A stretch of DNA of 64,000 bases from Henricia sp. BOLD:AAB3569 (taxonomy: Eukaryota > Echinodermata > Asteroidea > Spinulosida > Echinasteridae): contig JBBELK010001064.1 of assembly GCA_037783545.1 (NCBI GenBank), forward strand, positions 186,001 to 250,000, read 5' to 3'. A program made the translations under genes and the position numbers. Numbering within the stretch: the stretch's first letter is position 1; each line of letters begins with the position of its first letter. Below, in pieces: positions 28,401 through 40,400 of this stretch. The notes beneath the pieces are model-generated. The model worked only from the letters and a program-made list of their open reading frames with translations. It made no database searches and was not told the DNA's origin.

Positions 28401-31400
28401 AGCGTAGAAATGCCACAGATTTCTTTTTATGGTCGCAAAAAGAATACTAGCCAGCGCGACTTGTGACTCATTTTCCTAGAGCCCGTCACATTTGACTTTT
28501 ATGACCTTTGGCATCATATACCAAACAAAATTTATTCAAAACAGGATGCATGCGCATAATGACGACCAATTTTCAACAGAGGGCGCTTTAGATTTTAATA
28601 AATAAAGAGCACATCGTTTATACTCCTCAGGGAGCTGAGATGGTATGGAGTGATTTAATGGAGCCCTGTAATCAGGGGTTAATGATTGTGTAGGCGCCTT
28701 GATTTGGGTTTCCCTGGATAAGTGCACGGTACAAGTCCATTATCATTTTTCTAATTCCGATTACATCTTTTAATTGATCAGATATCAGCCGAGAAGGAAA
28801 GACTCTCAGGCGAATTGGACAAAGCAAAAACCTCCATGGGCCAAATGGAACGGGAACGCTCGGCATCGTCCACAGAGTACGAGTCGACGTGCCGTGAGCT
28901 GAAGGATGTCCAGAACCAACTACGACAGCTGATGGAGGAACTCAACGCGGCCAATCAGAAAGCAGAAAACACCGTGGATGCCGCAGAAATGCAAAAGGTA
29001 TTCTGAGTCATTTTATCTGTTGTGACGTTTGTTTAATCCCTGCTGATTTTAATTTAAAATTTGTTTGTGTTTAATCTGAATAATTTACAAGGCTTGTCAA
29101 GTTTGATTGGATGGGTATGCTGTTCCAACTTTGTTTCTTGTGTAAATGTTCCGTACCTCCTCAATCAAATCCCAACATTTAAGAATAAATAAATTCCAAC
29201 GTTTACGAAGAAATAATGAATATTATATACCTCATGCATTGATTCTCGTTCACTGATTGGTTAACAGTAGATCACATGACATGGATTAGTTCAACCATTT
29301 CTGTGCGCAAGTTTTAAAAAAGTACTATTATTATAGGTCAAAGGATAAATTGGATGGCTTTGAGGGTGATATGAGAATATACTGCACAAGTCATGAAAAT
29401 ACTGAACGAGCCGAAGGCGAGTATTTTCATGACGATGGCGGTATATTCTCATATCACCCGAAAAGACATCCAATATTATATTATATAAAATTAAGCTTAT
29501 ACCTTCTTTGTTTTGTAAGATTTCTGCAAGATTTTTGTCTGTTTGGTGTTGGAAACCTCAATTCACTTGCAACGTTTACAACTGCATGCGTATTTGTTAC
29601 TGTCGTACAGTATTTTTTGTTATGTACTCGCGCGCAGCACACACATGCAATACATTAGGGACCATTAGAAATGGTACGCGTACGGGAAACGTATGCGGCT
29701 GGGAAAAACTGGATGGTTGTACCAACAGTTTGCGAGGTTATTTTGTCTGCACAGCATAGGTAATGTGACTTTTTACATCAATGTAACCATGTACACATCC
29801 CCACATTTCTTGAACAGCCACGCAAAATTGTGATATAACAACCCAGATTTTGCAAGCCGCACACGTTTCCCGTACGCGTACCATTTCTAATGGTCCCTAT
29901 TTACTCGATGCATGACGCGCGTGTGCCTTGGTGCTCTGTGCTGCACAGTATCAGAAACGCATGGTATCCGCAAAAGCTTCATTTTATATAATACTTGTTT
30001 ATGTATGATTCCCCTGCATGTACAGAATATTGCGTGCGTGTGCCAGAGTGCAGGCCTTCGTTTGAAACAACCAGCAGTGTTTTGCATTTACGTGGACAAT
30101 GTGCATTTATGGCGGGTGTACTTTTGCTCTTATCAAAACTCAATCCTGCCCTGAAATACCAATCATTGGACACAAAAATCAATGCAAGAGGTATATAAAA
30201 CAAATATTGACTGCTCTTTATTCGGGTGATGGTGCAAGCTACCACTCCTCAGTAATCTTGAGATGACAGACCTGCTAGTTTCCCTCAGTCTGCAGCCCCG
30301 GGGGGAAATAGCAGGCCTGCCATCTCAAGATCACCTCGGGACGATAATTTGCACCATCACCCTCATGTCAGTATTTGTATACTATTCAGGCATTTTACAA
30401 TACATAGTGCCACAGAGAGTTTCTGACTGTGCAGTCAACACAGGTGCATTGTTTACTGTACAAATACTTAGATTTGATTAGATTTGAAAACAGATACATT
30501 GTACCAGTAACTGAAAATAGAGGTTATAAGTATACACCAATCCGGTAACTCTCCTTCCCTGCATATCCGCCATAGCTGGGGGGCTTCCACTGAATGAACT
30601 GTATGTTTTTGCTGTTGCTGAAGCTGCATTTGTTTACTTTGAACAAGTTGCGCGTCTTTGTGGGGTTGTGTGTACGCGAAGGAGGCACGTCGCGTGCACG
30701 CGAAGGAGGCACGTCGCGTGCACGCGAAGGAGGCACGTCGCGTGCACGCGAAGGAGGCACGTCGCGTGCACGCGAAGGAGGCACGTCGCGTGCACGCGAA
30801 GGAGGCACGTCGCGTGCACGCGAAGGAGGCACGTCGCGTGCACGCGAAGGAGGCACGGCACGTCGCGTGCACGCGAAGGAGGCACGGCACGTCGCGTGCA
30901 CGCGAAGGAGGCACGTCGCGTGCACGCGAAGGAGGCACGTCGCGTGCACGCGGAGGGCCGCATTCGTGCATGTAATGGATGAGCGCCTTTTGTTCTAACA
31001 GCATCACAAAACGCACAGCCCATGCACAGGGACGCCCCCCAGATATGGCGGATATACAGGGAAGGAGACCTTAGTTACCTGATTGGTCTATATGTTGTAA
31101 GCCCAGATTATTTAAACATAATTAACAGTGTTTGTGAAGAAAATTCAGTCTACCGGTATGCCTTTTTTTCCACAACAATTGACCACTCTCACAGACGCCA
31201 TCTTTGTAGGAAAAATGCAACTGCATATTAAACGCTAGTCTTTGTGAAAGACATTCTAAACTTGTTTAATTCGTGTACGTGCGCGCGGTCGACATTGCAC
31301 CGTGCAGACAGGGAACTAGTCTATGCGCCAGCTGGCTGCTTCGTTAGAACGTCTTTGGAATCTTCTCACGAGTCACGTGACCTGCCCGGAAAATTCCGAG

Positions 31401-34400
31401 CACATTCCACGTATACCATATCAACACGGTCACAAACGGCCATCATAAATCCACTTGTTCTTCGTAACGACGGAACGACATAAACAAAAATGTTCTCAAT
31501 GATTTTTGAGGATTCTATATGGCGGAACGTGATTGTGTTGACATGGTGGACCGTGTTGACACGTGGAATGTGCTCGGAATTTTCCGGGCAGATCACGTGA
31601 CTCGTGAGAGGATTCCAAAGACGTTCTTACGAACAGCAGTCAGCTGGCGCATAGACTAGTTCCCTGTAATTGTATTTTACCAATTTTTTAATCTTATTCC
31701 TAAAAATTTCGTAATTAATAACCCTTGAATGCATGGCAGGTTAAGATCTCCTTAGTAGCTGAACAGGACAAGAGCCGTAAGCTAGCGTCGGACCTAGAAG
31801 AAACAAACCAAGCCTTGGAGCATGTCCGCAAAAGCTCCGGCTCCAGTCAGGACATCCTACGACAAGAACTACTGGCCCTTCAGTCCTCCAGCGAGCAACT
31901 TCAGTCCAAGTTGGCCAGTTCCAAGCAGGAATCTGAAGCCACTTCGCAGAAGCTGGCCCAGGCCACGTCTCAACTCCAAACTGCCCATGATAGTCTGATG
32001 GAATCGAAAACAGAGCTCCAAGTAGCAAAGGAAAAGCTTGCCAAGCGGGATACGGAATCACAAGCAGCAGAAGATTTGGTCAGAGAAAAGCGAGAGGCTG
32101 AAGAGAGCATCATTGCCTTGAGGAAGGAGCTAGAAGGCATGTCGCCAAAGCTTACCCAGACCACATCCGAACTCCAAACGTCCCTTCACGATCTAGAGAA
32201 ATCAAGATCTGAAATCCTGGGTCTAAAAGAGAATCTTTCAAAGCAAGATGCAGCAGTAGAATCTGCCAAGAGAGAAAAGGAAGAGTCTCGGAACAGTCTT
32301 GATTCCTTGAAGCAGGACTTGGAAGCCATGTCGCAGAAGCTGGCACAGGCCACAACTCAATTCCAAACTTCCCAGGAGAGTCTAGAGCAGTCAATATTGG
32401 AAGTCAAGGAGGCAAAGGAAAAACTTACCGAGCAGGAAACAGCAGCAGAGGCAGTCAAAAGAGAGAAACAAGAAGCTCAAGAGGATCATGATGCTCTGAG
32501 GCAAGATCTGGAAGCCATGTCGCAGAAGCTTGCTCAAGCCACATCCCAGGTCCAAACTTCCCAGGAGAGTCTTGACAAATCAAGATCTGAAGTCCAGGAT
32601 CTAAAAGATGGCCTCGCAAAGCAAGATGAAGCGGTAGATTTTGCCAACAGAGAGAAAGGAGACTCTGAAAAGAGTCTCAGTGCCTTAAGGCAGGACTTGA
32701 AAGCCGTGTCGCAGAAGCTAAGGGAGACTACCTCCCAACTCCAAGCTTCCCAAGAGAATCTAGAGCAATCAAAATCAGAGGTCACAGAGACCAAGAAAAA
32801 GCTTGCCGAGCAAGAAACAGCAGCATCACAAGCAGCAGCAGAAGTAGCTAAGGGACAGAATCAAGAGTCTCAACAGAAGCTTGAATCCTTGAGACAGGAG
32901 CTTGAAGAAGCCAAGAAGGCCTTGCAACTAGCTTCAGAGTCATCTCAGAAGATCCAGCAGGAAGGCCAAGAATCATCAAAGAGCCAACAAGAAGTATGCA
33001 CTTTTATATCTCAATAATTTCACAAAGAGATATATGTAGCACCACGTTGACTCACAGGCTTTGGTTTCATAAAAAAAAATCATCAAAGACTAATCTAACA
33101 CCTTTGTGGCTTGTGCTTTGTTTTCAAGCTTCCAAGCACTTTAAATGTTTCTGTTAATTCAGTGTTTTATTTCCAAAAACTGACTTCTAAAATATTTTTT
33201 CTTTGTGTGCTCTACTTCACTCTGCTTTCACACCTGAGTCTTTCCACGGTAAAGGGGATATTTTGGCGGCAACAGACCATATTTTCCAGAAAATACCTTT
33301 GTCTGGTCTCAAAATAAAAGAAATAAGTTGCAGTTGTTCTGAAGAGATAACTTAGGCCCAAAATGGGTTACAAACAGTGTGACAACATGCCTTTATAAAA
33401 ACCCTGCGTACAAATTTCCAATATACGCTCGTAACCGGGGCGGCCTAAAATGTAACAAGTGTACGTCCCGGTTACGAGCGTATATTGGAAATGTGTACAC
33501 TGGGTTTTTAGAAAGGCATGTTGTCACACTATTTGTAACCCTTTTTGGGCCTAAGTTATCTCTTCAGAACTGAAACTTATTTTCTTTTATTTTGAGACCA
33601 GACAAAGGTATTTTCTAATAAAGTATGGTCTGTGCTGCCAAAATGCCCCCTTTACTGTGGAAAGACCCACTTGTTTTTACTTTGAAGCACCATTGTTATT
33701 CTTATAAATTGCACGTCTACTTGTTTTCTTTGTGTGTGTCATGTCTTAACTATCTGACATTTTGTTTTTGCTTTAATTGTAAAAAAACATTGCAGAATAT
33801 AGTCATAAATATTGTGCTGTGCCAGTTGTTAGAATGCTGTAGTGTTGGTGTGTATCATCATGTACAAACTGGTATGTATGGATATACATGTACGTGTACA
33901 TGTAGCAATCACTTTGTGTACATCTAATTCATCTAGATTCATGAGCTCAGTGCAATGGAAAACAATTGGTACCTGCAGCTGATTTCACGAAAAAAAGGTG
34001 CGGAGCTTGCGCAACTTTTAAAAATGGCATAGGATGCGTGTAAATTATCACAGGAATATTGCGGAACTTACGCAATAAAAAGATGCGCAAGTGGGCTTAC
34101 CATGCTTACGCAGTGCGTATTAAGGTTTTGTGAAATCAGCTACTGGGCTACACGGCTCTGTTTTACTTAAATATCAATCCTGATGAATTGAACCCTCGTT
34201 TGCATTGATTTAAATCACTTCGTTCGATGAAGATTCGATGACGATTAGACGGACAGAATTCCTGATGTGAATGCATGGTTCTTCATTAAGCGAAGATTAG
34301 AATCACTTCGCTTGATCAAGCAAGATAACTCTATTTAATTAACAAAGAAATCATTTAATTTGACAAAGCTAATTTGTAAATGTGTACACTCCTTCGTTTG

Positions 34401-37400
34401 ACAAAACAATTTGACACGTAACCAAAAAGGGCATCGCACAGCTTAATTTGTACTTCGTTAGTGGTTGCCTAATGCGAATGGTACCATTCTTTATCCGATC
34501 TTAAAGTGAGATGCATGAATCATTATAAATTAACAGTGATTAATAAATTGATACTTGATAATGTATTAAAATGGGGTCGGTTTTTTTTCTTCTTTTCACT
34601 TTGGATTACTTTGGGTTTATGCTTTCGTATCACTTGTAAAACAAACTTTTCTAGCAAGAAATCTGAAATAAAGAAATCCAGTAACATTTTTGTTGCACAG
34701 TGTTTTCAAAATCATTTGGTTACCATGACAACTACATGTGTACCATAACCATTTGAAGACTTCATTTGCTAAAACAGATAAGAGCCATTTAATATTTGTT
34801 GATGTACCTCATGTTTTTTGTTGCACATTTCAGAAAATATCCAACAAAAAGTAAAAGAAAGTTATTAATTTGGTAAAAAAGTAAAGTCACTTGTACTGAT
34901 TGAATGCCGCAGAGCTGCATTTTGCTGAGTATTTTTTGAAAGGCACAACAGAAATTCTTGAGGTACATGAGATATTTATCCATTTTAGCAAAGGAACTTT
35001 TAATTTTTCCTTTTTTGATTTATTATTTTGTTTTCATTTACTTTGATTTGTATACAGTAAACTCTCATTGCAGCAGCATGTCGTAAAATGTCCCTCTCAT
35101 ACACCGCTGAATAATTACCAAAATCATGTATTGTTCTCAATTTGGTGTCCAAATATGGAAAGCTCACTTAATGTTGTAACTCCAGTAAAACTTTCATCGG
35201 TCTTGCTTCATTGGTTTTGAATACACAGGCTATTAATTTTTTGGGACAACGCTGTAGGCCATGTAGGCTATAGCACTCTTCACGGGAAGGAACTAATGCA
35301 GACCTTTAAGTGCAATAACTGATGCACGTACAATGACTACATTAATGGCCAGGACTTTGAAAAGAAAACAGTTTATATCGGAGATCGTTATATCAAAAAT
35401 GGCTTTATATCAGGGTCTATTATATGTACATAATGAGTTTACTGTATTACAATATTTATAACATTACTAACATTGCTTGATAAATTTGCATGGTGTATAT
35501 TGTGGGCATCATAGTTATGTACAACTGCTAGAAACAATTTTTAAAAATGCGTCTTATTACTCATTACATGCATTATACATGTAGTTCATCGCAAGTGCAA
35601 TGGTTCATCCGCAAATAAACAAAATAAGAGATCTTGGATGCCAAAGGCTTTAAGGGATAAAACATGCAAAAGGGGTGTTTCAAAATAACAACATTTCAAA
35701 TTCCTGCCATGTAACAGGCTGCTCAGCAATAACTATCAGTTATGTCACATGTTTCATGAAATGTCTTGTGTGTTGGGCATTACCAAGCTGATGTGCACCC
35801 ACAAATTTCTTTGTGTTAAAAATGTTTGTGTCAAAAAAAAAAATCCATGTGTATCCCATGTGTGATGCTATATTTGTGTCAGCTGAGGAATGTCCCATTC
35901 GCAGTGTTGTAGTCGAGTCACCAATATCAAGTCCGAGTCACGGGTCACTAGCGTCAAGTCCGAGTCACGAGTTACATTCCTCGAGTCCGAATACGAGTCA
36001 CGAGTCACTTGTTTGCCAAAATAATGAAATTGAATCTGTTATATTTGTGAAAAGATGACGTACTCATGCGCTCTTTGCCGGCCTGGTTGGGCAATGTATG
36101 TATTCACCCATCAGACTGTTTCCCCACCCCCCCCACCCCCCCCCCCCCCCAAGAATCCTGCATTAAGCGGGGAAAATATATATATATCTTTTTTCTTGTT
36201 TGAAATATGCAAGTCACGAGTCACCATGTTCGAGTCCAAGTCATGGTCGAGTCCAAGTCCGAGTCATTTTCCAATGTGACTCGAGTCGAGTCCGAGTCAC
36301 ACAAATTGTGACTCGAGTCGAACTCGAGTCCTGGACTCGAGTCCTACAACACTGCCCATTCGTAACCTCCAAAACTAAAACAATTACTGGCCCCGCTGAG
36401 AAATATTTTATATTGTGGCATAGTGCGCACTGGTTCAAAATCTGTAGAGATATGCCTTATATTTCAGGTCACTTGAGGTCACTCAAGTTGACAGATACTA
36501 CATGTTATTTTGAAACACCCCAAAAGTAATACCTTGGTCAAATGGTTGCAGCTCCATTTACATAGCACTTGCGATCAGGAGTTGCATGGACTTGTTGATA
36601 GATTCAACTGGACAATGTATAGTTAGTTGCTTGATTTTCATGCAAAAAAGTACAAGCTTGCAAAAGTCACATGTAAAATGCGCAGCCACTAATTTGGGAT
36701 GCATCATTATGGTCGTTTTCACTGGCTGCTTTGCAGTTTCATGTTAAATGTCTAGCATTATACACCCAGTATAAACCACATTGCCTCCATGGTTTGTTTC
36801 GAATCACTAATACCGTGTCTATTTATTTCATTAATTAAGTTGCACAAATTTATTTTTTATTTTTAATGTTTCCATATTTACAGTATTAATTTATAAACTT
36901 GTCATTTTGTTTTGTTTTTTAACCATTATCACACTGCTATTCTGCAGAGCTGGACTTTGTTGCACTCGGGTCACAATATATTGTGATTTGAGAGTCCTCG
37001 TGTCTTAAATTGACCAGAGACCAGACTTCAGATTTGATCTTGGAAAGACTTTGGGACTTAAACTGAATGACTTGAAGAGGTTTTTAGATGAGGGAAAATT
37101 CAGTGTGCGCTTCTTGCCGGCCTGGTGGGGTAGTGTACATATTCACGTGTCGTACTGTTTTTTTTCCCTCCAAGAATTCTGCATTCAGCATGCGAATTAT
37201 CTTTTTTCTTTTTTTGAATTGAGTTATCATGGTTGAGTCCAAGTCATTTTCCAATGGGACTCTAGTCGAGTCCAAGTCATGAAAATTATGACTCGAGTTG
37301 GACTGAAGTCCTACAACACTGGCAATGAGTATAGAGTGCTAATCAAGTTACGTCGGGTGGGGCAAAACAAACCATAATTGTTTATTCTCTCTGACACTAG

Positions 37401-40400
37401 CCAAATCGCATTATCTCAAAATTTAATGGGTTAGTGAAATTTCCCTTATAAAGACCCTCTTCGAGTATTTCAGTAACCACTGGATTTTGGGGACAGAGGG
37501 AGACTGACATGATGTGAAAATGCTTTTATTGTCGGCAGTAGCAAGATGTCAGGCTCGTTGTCCTAGGCCAGGCTGAGGATTTCGTTAGTTTATCCTTACC
37601 AGGGGCGCGTTCAATAGCACAATACATATGCCGGTATTGGCCATACCGGCATACCGAAAACACTGAATGCAACCGAACGTACGGTATTCCCAATACGTAT
37701 TGCATCCCAAGCAATCCCAACTCGAACATGGTACGCTTTTCATACCAAGATGGCGGACGGATAAATTCTGGCTACGGCCTCAGGGTTTTACGTCAATATT
37801 TTGCTTGGACTGTGGAAGACCACTGCTAGCTGAGTTAGCAGTTTTGATTTGCAATTTACTTGTCAGGATCTTTGCGTTAGGCATGCAGTCGTAGTGCTTT
37901 GCAAGCCGCGTTGTCTACAGTAGCCAATGTTTGATCGTACGTTTTGGGATGCAGTCGTTCAACAAATCGTTTCAGTTGCAGCATACCGACGCTGCCATAT
38001 GTATTTCGGTAGGGTGCTGTTGAACACGCCTCGGACCTTTTAGTCTGACCTCTGTTAAATTGTATGGCTTTGCTGCTCTTATCCATTGAAATGCTAATCT
38101 GTAAAACTCTTTTTCCAGGAGATTCAGACTTTGAAAGAAAGCCTTGCAAAAGAAAAGGATCTGACAAAAGATCTGGGAACAGCGGCACATAAACTGCAAT
38201 CCATGCTGAAGAAGACGCAGGGTCAGCTAGCTTCCGAGAAGAAGACAGTCTCTGACCTCCAGGCCACGGTTGATTCTGCTGGAGAGGTGAGCACAGAACA
38301 TGGAACTGTCTGAGTGGAACCTATGATTTCTGGAAATGTTACAATCATTCCTGTCCTTTTTAAAAGCTCATTGTATCATTTGCAAAGACTCGCCTCTCCT
38401 GAAGATGAACAGAGCACACTGTTCGAAACGTTGTAGGGTACCGTAGCCGAGTGGTTTGGCTCACTGACTCTGGTGAAAACTTGGGATTGCGGGTTCGATA
38501 CTCACACGATACCTATGCCCTTGAGCAAGGCAGTTAAGTACACCTGCTCCATCCTTTAGAAGGAAGGTAAAGCTGTTGGTCCAGTGTGTTGTGTAACTCA
38601 AAAGATCCCAGAGCACTCTTGCATGAAGAGTAAGGGGATTCCCCGGTGTCTCTGGCAGTCGGCTGTGAATGGCGCCACCCACTTAAATGTATCTCGATGT
38701 TTAAGTGGAACACACTTAAGCCTACGGGCTTCGAATTGAAGTTCATTAAACCCACTACTTAAAAATCAAAAATTATAAATAAAAAGTTGAGTTCACACTA
38801 ACCGGTTCTTTTCAGAACCACGAGATATTCACATGGTGCTACCACAAAACATGCACACAATGTTGATTTCCACCATTCGCAATGACCCAAAATCTTACTT
38901 GATGAGTTGACAAGAAAAAACGTGTTGATAGCAATTGTAACAAAAACCACAAGTTTTTGTTCTGTCCAAGGTGATTCTTTCTTTAAAAACATTAAGAACT
39001 GAATATGGTTTTAAAAATGGGTGCGCACACCCATTTTTTGTTTACCATTCATTGATGCTTCCGTGTAGCTGAAATAGCTGCAGGCTAGTTTACCATCATT
39101 CTTCTTCAGATATGTAATGCCCTTATTCCACGAATCTATAAAATAAAAATGCTGATAAAACTATTTCTGAAACAGAGTGCAGTTTACTTTTATTCATTTC
39201 AGAAAGAGGTAAATCCCTCATCAAAATTTGTAGTGTTTTTATTGTGAAATACTTTAAATTTTCGGTAAAAACAAAATCACAGAAAATGCGACTGAAAAAG
39301 CCAACACATTTTCACTTTTGAAGGAATTGCACTTTGGTTGTCTGCCTTGTTATGATTGGCCAAGCACTTGCATGTGAACCACCTATGAATGTGATGTGAT
39401 TTGTAGGACTTATCGTGTGTGAAAGTGCAGCTCTCCTGGTTGGCTATGAATAAATACTGCATGTTCACAGTGTGCTGTGTACTGTACATTGTCGTGGAAC
39501 CTGCACCATATTAACATATATTTCATGAAATAATAACGCCCCTTAATTGTGTCATGCCTTTGAAATGCATTATGTGGTGTGCATATCCAAGAAAAACTTG
39601 TCAAAGACTGCAATTCTAAAGGAAACAAAAGTACTGTGGTTTATTTTTTTTGTTTTTCTTGAATAGTACATCGACCTTGCAACTGGAAGCAACTAGTGGC
39701 AACTGGTGTTTCCGGCAACTAGGAGCAACTGATCAGTTGCTCAAAAAGGTCGATGTACGCGCACTTGCAACTACCGGCAACTGAAAAAATCCCAGTTGCC
39801 GCGAGTTGCTCTTGTTCTACTTTCTGGCAACTAGTTGTACCCAATTGCGGTCAGTTGCGTCGATGTACGCGTACTTGCAACTAGTTGCTGCCAGTTGCTC
39901 GCGTGCATCTGATCACGTGCGCGCACATCGACAGCAACTGCAAGCACAGTTGCTTCCAGTTGCAAGGGCAATGCACTCTGCGCTTTACCGAGTTGCTGTG
40001 TCGATGTGCGCGCTCTGGAAATGTAGATATAGCTGGATGCTCCCAGTTGCCGCTAGTTGCGGAACTAATCAGTTTCTGTCGATGTGCGCGCTACGCACAC
40101 ATCGACAGCAACTGATCTGTTGAGTTGCTTCCAGTTGCAATGTCGATGTTACGCTAGGCTTAAGGATATAATCCTTACTCTAAATTTTGAGGAGAAAACA
40201 GATTTTTAGCAATCACCTTATTAGCTCTTTAACAATACCTAGCATTTAAGCCGGAAATTGGAGGAAACGTAGTCCAAGTTCTTATTTTCAGTACTGCTGT
40301 CTAACACCAGCGTTGCATGTTGGCTGTGTCCTAATCTTCCTTTCATGGTGATTTCTCTTGAAAAGGGGCCGTCCAAAATTGTCAACATTTTCACGGTTCG

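Noticed and set aside
30468-31023. Long open frames on both strands, up to 182 codons
   Set aside because: They are the 24-bp minisatellite, whose unit is eight codons long, so every frame without a stop stays open. No start context, splice sites or family match.
31741-32794. Minus-strand ORFs opposite the large exon
   Set aside because: Shadows of a strongly coding exon with biased codons; no splice or family support.
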